The notes under the pieces were generated by a model that saw only the letters and a program-made list of their open reading frames with translations, was not told the origin of the DNA and ran no database searches. A DNA stretch of 64,000 bases from Nitrospira sp. (lineage in GTDB: Bacteria; Nitrospirota; Nitrospiria; Nitrospirales; Nitrospiraceae): the NCBI GenBank assembly GCA_024998625.1, contig JACOEL010000003.1, forward strand, positions 124,001-188,000, given 5' to 3'. The position numbers and the translations under genes are program-made. Of this stretch, positions 1 to 9,057 are shown piece by piece; within the stretch, counting starts at the first letter, position 1, and each line of letters opens with the position of its first letter.

Positions 1-938
1 TGCCGCCGGAGGTGCCGCAACACTTTGTGCCGCTACGGGGGAGCCGACCGGATGGGCAAGCACTCGTCTATCAGCCGATGGTCTTGGGGGTGGCACAAGT
101 GCGGGTGGCAGACAACAAGGCCGGGGTCGATGTGACCGAACCCCTCACCTTGCTGGCGCCGCTCACTGAGGGTGCCGTGCCGGTGGAGTGGGATCATGCG
201 ACGATCGTCGATCTGACCGTAGCGGACTTGGAGCGCGATCCCGCAGATGGGGCTCAGTTTGCCACGCTGCCGTCTGCCGCCGGGAAGGCCAAGCAGTATG
301 ATGGTTGGAAGACCGACTTGTCGGGCTGGTTATTCCGGACGCAAAAAGTCGAGTTGTTCCGCAGTCCGAGCACGAAGGCGTTTTCGATGCCCGGAGAGCC
401 GGAGCGTGACTTCCGTGTGCGGCTTCAACAGGCGGGCCGGGAGCAGCGCGATCAGCAGAGCGAAGCCTTGCGGAAGAAGTACTCCCCCAAGATCGCCGCG
501 TTGCAGGATCGTATCCGGCGCGCGGAACAGATGGTAGAACGGCAACAGGCCGAGTCCCGCAGTAGTCAGATCCAGGCGGCCATTTCGGTTGGCGCCACGA
601 TCCTGGGTGCGTTTCTCGGACGGAAAACGATCAGCGCCGGCAATATCGGCAAGGCGACGACGGCGATCCGCGGCGCCGGTCGGGCGATGAAAGAGTCGAA
701 GGACGTGAGTCAGGCGGAAGACAATGTGGCGGCGTTGCAACAACAGCTGGCGGCGCTCGAGGCCGAGTTTAAAGCGGAAGCCGAGGCCCTGGCTGCGGCG
801 ACCGATCCCCTCACGGAAACATTGGAACTCCTGTCGTTAAAACCTACCACATCGAATATCTCGATCAAGCTGGTGGCTCTCGCCTGGGTGCCCCATTGGC
901 GGGATGAAGCGGGGACACAGACCCCTGCCTGGCAATGA
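1..938 (+). CDS. C-terminal part of a probable HerA/DUF87-like ATP-binding protein (5' end outside window)
   Basis: The reading frame is open from the left edge of the window (first full codon at 3), so the GTG at 12 is probably internal and the N-terminus is missing. About 310 residues are visible. There is a beta-rich first third, then a long charged coiled coil (about residues 140-185 from the GTG), a Gly/Ala-rich segment containing GATILGAFLGRK, a second coiled coil (about 235-275) and a short C-terminal strand. From memory this order matches the C-terminus of large DUF87/HerA-like ATPases, but the ATPase motifs would lie upstream and cannot be checked. The gene converges on the patatin gene across a 166-bp gap with no clear terminator. 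The family call is tentative; the coiled-coil architecture is directly visible. Confidence 0.5.
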   Translation, partial: PPEVPQHFVPLRGSRPDGQALVYQPMVLGVAQVRVADNKAGVDVTEPLTLLAPLTEGAVPVEWDHATIVDLTVADLERDPADGAQFATLPSAAGKAKQYDGWKTDLSGWLFRTQKVELFRSPSTKAFSMPGEPERDFRVRLQQAGREQRDQQSEALRKKYSPKIAALQDRIRRAEQMVERQQAESRSSQIQAAISVGATILGAFLGRKTISAGNIGKATTAIRGAGRAMKESKDVSQAEDNVAALQQQLAALEAEFKAEAEALAAATDPLTETLELLSLKPTTSNISIKLVALAWVPHWRDEAGTQTPAWQ

Positions 939-1104
939 GCCGGGTGTAAGTATGCTCGGAGAAGAAAGAGCCTATGGCGTATCGCTTATAGCGTATGATC
1001 CGACATGGAAAGCGGGTGTCTCTGCTACCAACCATGCGCCATGTGCCAAGTGCTCTTGTCCCCATCAAGATACGCGTCACGATTCACGAAGGCCGCACAT
1101 CCAG

Positions 1105-4100
1105 TCAGCTTAGTTGGCAGGACATACGAAACCGGGTCGGATCAGACCGGTCACGCGTAAACCCGAGTTGTTCGTAGAAACGGAGCCAGCCGACGTTGCG
1201 GATGGACGTGCCGGCCCAGGCCGGATTATCCGGCCCCAAATCGACGATCAGATTGTGCCCGGAGTATGCCGCCGTTAATTCCGCAATGGCATGTCTGAAC
1301 AAGCGGTGCCCCAGGCCCAAGCCTCGATAGGCCGGTCGTACCCAGCCATGCAGCGCAAGCCGGTGACCGGCCACCGAAAGACGGGTCGCAGCCACTACGG
1401 CCAGGATTTCCCCAGGGCCGGCCGAGTCGTCCGGTGAGGGCCTTGCTTTCAAACGCATGGACCAGGCCGCCTGTCGAGTGTGGTCGCCGGTCGGTTCCTC
1501 CAAAGGCAGCGGTTTGTGGAGCGCCTGCATGAACGTCTCCGCGTAATCCGGCACGGAATCCCACTCGATCGACAGGTCTCTGAAGAGTGATGAGAGATCG
1601 CTGGTCGGCCCCATCGCTTCCAACACGACCACTTTATCGATACTTACATTCAAGTGTTGCTCGGCGAAGCGGACGAATTGCTGGCTGTACATGCCGCAGA
1701 GCGTTGGCCAGAAGAGACGGAAGGTCTCGGTTGAGGTCCAGCGCCGGAATAAGTTCATCCAGCCTCGATTGAGGGCGTGATTGTGGAACTCTTCGAGGTT
1801 TACGGCCAGGTAGACCTGCTCCATGAGCTGGATCTGCAGGTTGCAGGTATGCAGCGCGGCTCGCGGATTGATCGCGATGGCGCCGGGGTCGATCCCGAAC
1901 ACCGAGCGGAGTTCGGGATAGATTTCCAGGTCGTAGCGAAGCAGATCCGGATCGTCGCGCAGGAGGCGTTCGAGATCCTTCAGGTCATCGGTTTCGCCGA
2001 GGAAGGATTCACGCATGCCCGGTGGGGTGGTCAGCCAGTAGGAGCGGAGTGCATGGCAGAGCGAGGAAAAGTCCTGCTCGCTTCGCTGAATGGCGGGGCG
2101 CAGCACCTGCTGGGCGATATGTTCGCCGAGGCGGCGGTAGGATTCGAACTGGGCCTCGTCGAAGAACTGGTCCGAGGTCGGTTCGTGGGGAAATGAAGGG
2201 TGACGCGCGGCGTAGTCCTGGACGTCTGAGGGCTCGTTCCCGGTCAGCGAGGGTTTGAGGTAGATCAGGGTGCCGGCGGTGGCGGTGGCGTCCACTTTGT
2301 CATAGCGGATCATGCCGATGGCGTGGTGGCGGCCGCTGGTCGTGGCGTCGGCGGCCCGCTTGATCTGGTCGAGGTTCAGTTCGATGTCGATTCCCAGATC
2401 GATGCGGATTTTCCGGATGGCGTTGCCGAGATCTTCAAAGTTGAGCTGCGGGTCACACCCGGCGTCCACCACGAGGATGCAGTGACAGCGGCGCAAGACC
2501 ATTTCATACAGGCCGAGATTTTCGAAGTGCCCCCCGTCGGAGAGGTAGACGTAGGGATGACAGGAGTCCGTCAGGCCGAAGGCTTCGGACAGCAAGGGGC
2601 CGACCGAAACGTTGGGTGACGCTTTGCGATAGGTGTCGGCGCCCGCAGGCCCTGGGTTCCCGAGCCACCAACCCAGGCGGATGTTGAAGAGCGCGAGCAG
2701 AAACGTCACGGCTGAAGATGAGTGATACCCCATGTTGGGGCTCGCGGCGGCGCCGGAGATCGCCAGAGCGGTTCCGAGAGAAAGGGGCTGGGCGAGGTAA
2801 TGGTTGCATCCGTACTCTTCCGAGCGGCGATACCCTAGATTCCAACTGCCGCTGTGGAGCGCGCTGATCGTGAACGATTGAGCTTTCCGTTGTTGCCAGG
2901 CCAGGTTGTCGCCTTTGACCAGATTGAGCGCGATGTTGATGAGATGCAGCGGGCGCGGGGTCTGGTGGTGCAATTGCTTCAGAAAGAGCGCGGTGAACCA
3001 GGTGGCGGCGGCTTGCCCTGCGGCCGTCTCTGGCTGCTGTAGGGCGGCGATTTTGGCGCGGCAGGCCGGTCCGACACGCAGTTCTTCGGCGGCCCTGGTC
3101 AGTGACTTGCTTGCGAGGGCGCCGGACAATTCCTGCATCAGTTGCGCCAGCATGGTTTGGAATTGGTCCGATGTCGGTTCCGGGAGCGGATGGAACGCAT
3201 CAAGCTGCGCGCGGGTCTCCTTTGAAAAGACTTCTCTGGCCATCCAGCGCGCCAGGCGCACGTCGTCGAATCGCACGTCGCTCATGGCCGGGTTATCCAG
3301 ATTGTCGAACCCGGTGAAGGGATTGAAGCTCCGCTCTCGTTCGGCCTGGATGCGGGAGGCTCCGAGATAGGCCCGGATGAGCCGGTTGCGATACATCGCA
3401 TGGAGCGAAAACCGGTTGATGTTGATCAGTCGCGCCATGACGAATCCCAATAGAGCCACCATCAAGGTGAATCCGAACAGCATCCACAGCGGGGTGTTGT
3501 GCAGTACCTGGTTGTGTCCCCATGGATCGGGCGGGATCCGCTCGCCGATCGGCTTGGGATTGATCAAGTCGCTGAGATGGGTGTCGAACCGATGGGCGAA
3601 GACATCGAGTTGCCAACTTGTTCCCAATGTCAGCGCGATGAGCACGCAAAGCATGAAAATCGGCGCGGCCGCCTTGACGGCCAGGTCGGTGATGATCGTC
3701 GTGTTCGACCGCTCTTCCTGCTGCGCGGTCGTGCGTGAGCCGAATCCGAGTACTAGTGTCACCAATCCGGAGACTCCGCCGAGGGCAGCGGCGACCGTGG
3801 GTGTCCAGGCGATGAGTCCAGGACCGAAGGTGACGATGGAGCAGAGCCCTGCCCACATCACCATCACGATCAGCACCCAGGAACCCGTGCGTCCCCACCA
3901 TTCGCGATCCTGTTCTTCGGTGAACCGGCTGGCGAGGCCGATAAAGACCGTCGCGGTCAGCAGGAACATTGCCAGGACGCCCGGGACAGCGAAGGCTGCG
4001 AACCACTCGGCAAACTCCCCCACGACTAGCTGATCGGGGGTTTTGACCAAGACAGCCCGGAGAAACCATCCGCCCAGTGCACCGGTGGCCGCGACGGCCC

Positions 4101-5064
4101 CGGTTTCCCAGAGCAGCCAGGGGGAGAACGCTTTGAATCGCTTGAGCGCGATGGCGGAAAAGAGCCAGCTGCCTGTGTGGAGCAAGGCGCCGCCGAGGAC
4201 GGCGTGGCGGAGGCTGAACTGCTCCAATGCGCCGCCCCCATTCCGAAACCAGGCCCAGGCCGTAGTGAGGCAGAGTACGGACGTGATCAAGGGCCCGAGG
4301 CAGGCGACCAGAAACCAGTGCTGGCTTTCCAGTGCCTGCCACCAGGTGTTGCGGCGATACTCGCGAAGGGTCGGCCGACAGAGGTGCAGATAAATCAGCG
4401 CCATGACCGCAAGCCCGAGACCGGCCATGGGGACGGCCTGGAGTAGCCAGGCGGGTATCGGCGTCTTAGGACTGTTCAACTGGGCCAGGGCGATAACCCA
4501 GCGTGGCACGAGCAGGGGCAACATCAGCAGCGGCAGGAGCACCATCCAATTCAGGTGCAGGTTGCGCAAGTAGATGCCCAGGAGCGTCCAAGAATCGGCC
4601 GAGAGGAAGCCCAGGTGCGGACTCAGGTAATTGCTATAGTTCCGCAGCCATTGGACCGGCGGCGGCGATTCGGTGGCGCCGATTTTCGGCGTGACCCGCA
4701 GATCTTCGATGACGCCGTCCAATCCGCGCGGATGGCGATGGATCCAGGCGGTGAGCCAGCTGCCGATGTAGCCTCCGCCGGAGACGGTCGAAAGGTAGTC
4801 GAACTTGTTCAGGAGTTGGAGGCGCGCGAGAGACTGCAAGACGCCGAGTCCGAAGGTCGCGCTGCGTATTCCTCCGCCGGAGAAGCAGAGTCCCGCACGT
4901 TTCGGGTGGCAGGCGTGAATATGCCGGAAGAGCGCCGCCATGCGCACTGCATCGGGGGCTCCCACCGGATGATCCTTCGGCAAGGGGCCGTGCAGCAGCT
5001 CAGTTTCTTCTTCCAGGATCGTTGCGAGTGTGAGCGGGTCGTCCTGCGGAGCGGGAGTGGTCAT
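1105..5064 (-). CDS. Patatin-like phospholipase with large membrane insert and C-terminal GNAT domain
   Basis: A 1319-residue protein. The N-terminal patatin part has the oxyanion loop FSGGGIRSA (61-69) and a nucleophile-elbow Ser at about 95 in STVSGGGYIG. The catalytic Asp follows only near residue 843, in YLSDGGHFEN. Between them, about 170-560 holds roughly ten hydrophobic helices, so the hydrolase would be anchored in the inner membrane with its catalytic halves on one side. The last 130 residues form a GNAT fold with the acetyl-CoA loop GWVRPAYRGLGLGHRLF and a C-terminal FYEQLGF. Patatins hydrolyse acyl esters of lipids; GNATs transfer acyl groups from CoA. The start is supported by GGAG seven bases upstream of the ATG. 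It stands alone, with 265 bp to the next gene. The patatin call is firm; the role of the GNAT domain is unknown. Confidence 0.85.
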   Translation of the reverse strand: MTTPAPQDDPLTLATILEEETELLHGPLPKDHPVGAPDAVRMAALFRHIHACHPKRAGLCFSGGGIRSATFGLGVLQSLARLQLLNKFDYLSTVSGGGYIGSWLTAWIHRHPRGLDGVIEDLRVTPKIGATESPPPVQWLRNYSNYLSPHLGFLSADSWTLLGIYLRNLHLNWMVLLPLLMLPLLVPRWVIALAQLNSPKTPIPAWLLQAVPMAGLGLAVMALIYLHLCRPTLREYRRNTWWQALESQHWFLVACLGPLITSVLCLTTAWAWFRNGGGALEQFSLRHAVLGGALLHTGSWLFSAIALKRFKAFSPWLLWETGAVAATGALGGWFLRAVLVKTPDQLVVGEFAEWFAAFAVPGVLAMFLLTATVFIGLASRFTEEQDREWWGRTGSWVLIVMVMWAGLCSIVTFGPGLIAWTPTVAAALGGVSGLVTLVLGFGSRTTAQQEERSNTTIITDLAVKAAAPIFMLCVLIALTLGTSWQLDVFAHRFDTHLSDLINPKPIGERIPPDPWGHNQVLHNTPLWMLFGFTLMVALLGFVMARLININRFSLHAMYRNRLIRAYLGASRIQAERERSFNPFTGFDNLDNPAMSDVRFDDVRLARWMAREVFSKETRAQLDAFHPLPEPTSDQFQTMLAQLMQELSGALASKSLTRAAEELRVGPACRAKIAALQQPETAAGQAAATWFTALFLKQLHHQTPRPLHLINIALNLVKGDNLAWQQRKAQSFTISALHSGSWNLGYRRSEEYGCNHYLAQPLSLGTALAISGAAASPNMGYHSSSAVTFLLALFNIRLGWWLGNPGPAGADTYRKASPNVSVGPLLSEAFGLTDSCHPYVYLSDGGHFENLGLYEMVLRRCHCILVVDAGCDPQLNFEDLGNAIRKIRIDLGIDIELNLDQIKRAADATTSGRHHAIGMIRYDKVDATATAGTLIYLKPSLTGNEPSDVQDYAARHPSFPHEPTSDQFFDEAQFESYRRLGEHIAQQVLRPAIQRSEQDFSSLCHALRSYWLTTPPGMRESFLGETDDLKDLERLLRDDPDLLRYDLEIYPELRSVFGIDPGAIAINPRAALHTCNLQIQLMEQVYLAVNLEEFHNHALNRGWMNLFRRWTSTETFRLFWPTLCGMYSQQFVRFAEQHLNVSIDKVVVLEAMGPTSDLSSLFRDLSIEWDSVPDYAETFMQALHKPLPLEEPTGDHTRQAAWSMRLKARPSPDDSAGPGEILAVVAATRLSVAGHRLALHGWVRPAYRGLGLGHRLFRHAIAELTAAYSGHNLIVDLGPDNPAWAGTSIRNVGWLRFYEQLGFTRDRSDPTRFRMSCQLS

Positions 5065-5329
5065 CGTGACTCCAAGAGGAACATGTTGGGGGGACGCTGC
5101 CCCGACGGAACGCGCCCGTGTCGGCGCCTGTCATACCACGATTGGGAAAGGCAAACCACATGCCCCGGGAGGAGGTGGAACAGAAAGCGGCCCGGCAACC
5201 CTGTCGACGCGTCCCGTGCCGTCTGCGGCGCGGAATAGACGCGAACGCGTAGCGCAGGTATGTCCGGGAGATTATCGGATCGGATACAGCTCGTATCTCA
5301 AGTGATACGGCAGCCCCGCGTCGCCACGG

Positions 5330-5887
5330 TCAGTGTCTGCGGTCCCGTTGCATCAGCTTGTCGGTATAGGCCAGCAGGATGGCGGAGCCCAGGAAGGTCA
5401 CGTGAATGAAGATCTTCCACTTGACGTGGTCGGGGTTCTCATTCGCGATGTCCACGAAGGATTTCAGGAGATGAATGCTGGAGATGCCGACCAGCGACGC
5501 GGCCAGTTTGATTTTAATGGTGCCGGGGTCCACATGGGTGAGCCACTCGGGCCGGTCGGGGTGGGTTTCGAGGTCGAGTTTGCTGACGAAGGTGGCATAG
5601 CCGCCGATGATGACCATGGTCAGCAGATTGGCCACCATCGTCACATCGATCAGGCCGAGCACGCCCAGCATGAATTTGGTTTCTTCGAGTTGCTTGAAGT
5701 GTTTCGCCATCTCCCAGAGTTCGAGGATGAACTTGGTGGCATAGAGCAACTCGGCGATGATGAGGCCGCCATAGAGCGGCGCTTGAATCCATCGGCTGCT
5801 GAAGACCAGGAATTCAAAGGCCTGCTCAACGCGGTTGTGCGATGTTGGAGGCAATGCTGCAGGACCGGACGGGGGCGGATGACTCAC
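5330..5887 (-). CDS. UPF0114 (YqhA-like) inner-membrane protein
   Basis: A 185-residue membrane protein with the UPF0114/YqhA pattern: a first helix around WIQAPLYGGLIIAELLYA, a charged loop, a second helix with MVANLLTMVIIGGYATFVS, the conserved WLTHVDPGTIKIKLAASLVGI segment and a last helix near the C-terminus. Length (about 165-185) fits the family, whose function is not established. The start appears to be GTG, with an AGGAG about 13 bases upstream, which is a loose spacing. The gene is monocistronic, between the patatin fusion and the sensor kinases, with no evident functional link to either. Confidence 0.85.
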   Translation of the reverse strand: MSHPPPSGPAALPPTSHNRVEQAFEFLVFSSRWIQAPLYGGLIIAELLYATKFILELWEMAKHFKQLEETKFMLGVLGLIDVTMVANLLTMVIIGGYATFVSKLDLETHPDRPEWLTHVDPGTIKIKLAASLVGISSIHLLKSFVDIANENPDHVKWKIFIHVTFLGSAILLAYTDKLMQRDRRH

Positions 5888-5993
5888 GCGTACGCTCGCT
5901 CTCCTGAGTGAGGTCGTATCCTAGTCGGCGCGTGGAGTTCTGTCAATCGTTGGATGTAGTGAGATAGCCATCGGCAGGCGAAGCCGCGTCCCT

Positions 5994-8861
5994 TCACGCA
6001 GCGGATTCGGTATCGGGTGGTGCGGGGGAAGGGTTCTGATGGCTCGCCGCGACAGTGGCCGGCAACCAGCGGAATAACACCTCCTGCAACCGGCCCGAGA
6101 CGATCGGCTTGCTGATGAAGTCGTCCATGCCGGCCCTGAGGCAGTTCTCACGATCGCCTTCCATGGCATTGGCGGTCATGGCGATGATCGGGAGATGCGT
6201 ACCCGGCTTCTCCTGAGACCGAATCAAGCGGGTGGTTTCCAAGCCATCGAGCTCCGGCATCTGACAATCCATGAAGACCAGCGGATACGGATGCCGGCAG
6301 ACCGCAGCGAGCGCTTCCATGCCGGTGGCGGCCACATCCACGCGGTACCCGAGTTTTTCCAGCATCTTCAACGCGACTTTTTGATTCACCGGATTGTCAT
6401 CGACGACCAGTAGCCTCGGGGTCGCTTGGGCGGCGGCCTCAGACATGGTGTGCCGTGTGATCAACGGGGCGGAACTTTCGCCGGTGTCCGTTCGTCCGAG
6501 GAGCAGCCGGATACAGTCGGCCAGTTGGCGTTCACGAACCGGCTTGGGAAGGTAGGCGCTGGCACCGGCTTCCTTCGCCGCGATGCTGTCTCCTCGTTGC
6601 CCGAATGCCGTCAGCACGATCAGTTGTGTCGAGCGAATCGACGGATCTTCTTTGATCAATCGGCAGAGCTGCAGCCCGCCGATATCGGGCATGTGCATGT
6701 CGATGATGGCCAGGTCGAACGGCGTGCCGTCGGCGGCGGCCTGACGCAAGAGGGCCAGCGCCGAGGGGGCATCGACGGCGCTTTCGTGGTGCATGTTCCA
6801 GGCCGACACATGGTATTGGAGCAGGCTGCGATTCGTCGGATTGTCGTCGACGAGGCAAACGCGGCGGCCGGCGAAATCGTTGGACGTCAGTGGGGCCATC
6901 ACGGGCGGGGCTGCGTCCGGTTGCAGGGCGAAGCGCACGGTAAACCAGATACGGGTCCCGAGCCCCGGCATCGATTGCAGGCCGATTTCACCGCCCATCA
7001 GCTCGACCAGCCGTTTGCAGATCGTCAAGCCGAGACCTGTTCCGCCGTACTTGCGGGCAGTCGAACTGTCGGCCTGGGTAAACGCCTGAAACATTTTCGC
7101 CTGGGCTTCCGGGCTGAGGCCGATGCCGGTATCGATCACCTCGAAACGGAGCATGACGAAGGTCGGATCCTCATCCAGCGGTAGGACTTGGATCAATACT
7201 TCGCCCTGTTCGGTGAATTTGATCGCGTTGCCGAGCAGGTTGGTCAGGACCTGGCGGATCCGCCCTGGATCTCCGATGACGGACCGCGGTGTTTGTGCGT
7301 CGATGAGTCCGACGAGTTCCAAATGCCGGTCCTGAGAGGCGGGCGCCAGCATGTCCAGCGTATCTTCGATGGTCATGCGGAGATCGAACGGGATCTGCTC
7401 GATGGTGAATTTCCCGGCCTCGATTTTCGAAAAGTCCAGAATGTCGTTGATGATCCGCAGCAGGGATTCGCTGGAATGCCGGAGGGTCTGCAAGTAATCA
7501 CGCTGTTCGGTGCTCAGGGCGGTGTCGAGCAGCAAGGTCGTCATGCCGAGCACCCCGTTCATCGGGGTGCGGATTTCATGGCTCATCGTGGCCAGGAAAT
7601 CGGCCTTCGCCTGTCCGGCCTTGACGGCCTGATCTCGGGCTTCCGAGATCTCCCAGTTCTTCCATTCGAGGTCCTGGGCCGCTTTCGAAAGGGCGTTCTC
7701 GGTGCGTTTTCGCATGGTGATGTCGACGATGGAGGCCAGCGCCAGTTTCCCGTTCGGCGTATCGATCGGATTGAGGCCGAGCTCGACGGGGAACTCCTGC
7801 CCGTTCTTGTGCAAGCCGAAGAGTTCCCGACCGGCCCCCATGGCGCGTGACGACGGGGCGGAGAAGTATCCGATGCGATGCGCCGGATGGTTGAGGCGAA
7901 ACCGCTCCGGAATCAGCATTTCGACCGACTGGCCGAGCATCTCCTCGCGGCTGTAGCCGAACATGGCTTCGACCTGTTTGTTGACCAGCGTGATGTTGCC
8001 GAGGGGGTCGATCATCAACATGCCGTTCGGCGCCGATTCCACCACTTGACGAAATTGGGTCTCGGCCTGTTTGCGCGAGGAGATGTCGCGCACGATACCG
8101 GTGAATTTTCTGGCGCCGTCGACGAGCATTTCACTCACGGCCAACTCAATGGGGAATGCCATGCCGTCATGTCGAAGTCCCAGCACTTCACGACCGATGC
8201 CGATGACCTTTTTATGACCCGACTGCAAATAATTGGTCAGGTACCGGTCGTGCTCCGTGTGGTAGGGGTCGGGCATGAGGAGTTTCACGTTCTGCCCCAG
8301 AAGCTGGTCTGTGTTGTAGCCGAACATGCGAGTAACGGCGGGATTGACTGATTCGATGATGCCCTGCTCGTTGATGACGACGATACCGTCCACCGCCGTG
8401 TCGACGATCGCCCTCAACCGGGCCTCGCTCTGATGCATGGCGGCTTCCGCCTGTTTGAGGTCCGACACGTTGATGTGCATGACCACGGCGCCGTAGCTCA
8501 GGTTGCTCTGCATCGGGGTGACGATGACCCGGAACCAGCGTCGGAGTGTGGGGCTTGAGCACTCATACTCGTAGGAGAAGGCGCGGATGGTGCCGTCCAG
8601 AATATGCCGGATTCCTTGGGCCACGTGCAGGGCATCCGGTTGGGTTCCAGCCGTAGCGCAGATGTGCAGATAGTTGAGGCCGACGCCGTAGCCGTCGCCG
8701 GTAAAGCCGTTCGAGGCTGCGAACCGTTCCCAGGACTCGTTGACCGCGAGAATCGTTCCCTGCGCGTCCAGCACGGCGATATTGGCCGGCAGCACGTGGA
8801 TGATGCTGGGGTCGAGGCCATGGTCCTGTCGCCGTCCGGCGTGACGCTGATGGATCGACAT
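5994..8861 (-). CDS. PAS-PAS-PAS hybrid histidine kinase with two receivers, FixL-like PAS
   Basis: A cytoplasmic sensor kinase of 955 residues without membrane helices. Order: PAS1 (about 20-135), PAS2 (145-265), PAS3 (270-385), HisKA with phospho-acceptor His 428 in [10 protein letters not shown], HATPase (G boxes DTGIGLS and GGTGLGL), receiver 1 (phospho-Asp in IIDMHMPD) and receiver 2 ([11 protein letters not shown], terminal Lys in SKPIV). No Hpt domain follows, so the phosphate must pass to a separate protein. PAS2 matches FixL around the haem: His 204 in TEHDRYL and, exactly 20 residues on, Arg 224 in IGIGREV, the spacing of H200/R220 in Bradyrhizobium FixL. I chose the ATG at 8861 because AGAGAGG lies eight bases upstream; an in-frame GTG at 8870 is the alternative. 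Haem binding is inference. Confidence 0.92.
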   Translation of the reverse strand: MSIHQRHAGRRQDHGLDPSIIHVLPANIAVLDAQGTILAVNESWERFAASNGFTGDGYGVGLNYLHICATAGTQPDALHVAQGIRHILDGTIRAFSYEYECSSPTLRRWFRVIVTPMQSNLSYGAVVMHINVSDLKQAEAAMHQSEARLRAIVDTAVDGIVVINEQGIIESVNPAVTRMFGYNTDQLLGQNVKLLMPDPYHTEHDRYLTNYLQSGHKKVIGIGREVLGLRHDGMAFPIELAVSEMLVDGARKFTGIVRDISSRKQAETQFRQVVESAPNGMLMIDPLGNITLVNKQVEAMFGYSREEMLGQSVEMLIPERFRLNHPAHRIGYFSAPSSRAMGAGRELFGLHKNGQEFPVELGLNPIDTPNGKLALASIVDITMRKRTENALSKAAQDLEWKNWEISEARDQAVKAGQAKADFLATMSHEIRTPMNGVLGMTTLLLDTALSTEQRDYLQTLRHSSESLLRIINDILDFSKIEAGKFTIEQIPFDLRMTIEDTLDMLAPASQDRHLELVGLIDAQTPRSVIGDPGRIRQVLTNLLGNAIKFTEQGEVLIQVLPLDEDPTFVMLRFEVIDTGIGLSPEAQAKMFQAFTQADSSTARKYGGTGLGLTICKRLVELMGGEIGLQSMPGLGTRIWFTVRFALQPDAAPPVMAPLTSNDFAGRRVCLVDDNPTNRSLLQYHVSAWNMHHESAVDAPSALALLRQAAADGTPFDLAIIDMHMPDIGGLQLCRLIKEDPSIRSTQLIVLTAFGQRGDSIAAKEAGASAYLPKPVRERQLADCIRLLLGRTDTGESSAPLITRHTMSEAAAQATPRLLVVDDNPVNQKVALKMLEKLGYRVDVAATGMEALAAVCRHPYPLVFMDCQMPELDGLETTRLIRSQEKPGTHLPIIAMTANAMEGDRENCLRAGMDDFISKPIVSGRLQEVLFRWLPATVAASHQNPSPAPPDTESAA

Positions 8862-8876
8862 GAAAGCCACCTCTCT

Positions 8877-9057
8877 CTAGCCCGGACTATTCATGAATAC
8901 CTGCTCCGTCGTCCGATCCTCTCGCCCGACGGGGCTGTTCTCGTTCGGCCTCCTCGACGGACCGCAAGTACGTCTGCGGCGGCCTTACTGGCGAGAAGCC
9001 CCGGCGGGCTTCGGTCTCAAACGACTCGCGACGGCATTCATGAATAATCCGGGCTAG
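8877..9057. repeat. REP/MITE-like element with 22-bp terminal inverted repeats
   Basis: Two 22-bp ends match in inverted orientation at 21 of 22 positions. They read CTAGCCCGGA, then C or T, then TATTCATGAAT, and enclose about 137 bp. The right end starts at the TAG stop of the upstream kinase gene (9054-9056); the left end abuts the ribosome-binding site of the downstream kinase. A degenerate relative lies at 22737-22863, also ending on a stop codon. It is a non-coding palindromic element, probably of the REP/MITE class mobilised in trans. Confidence 0.75.
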
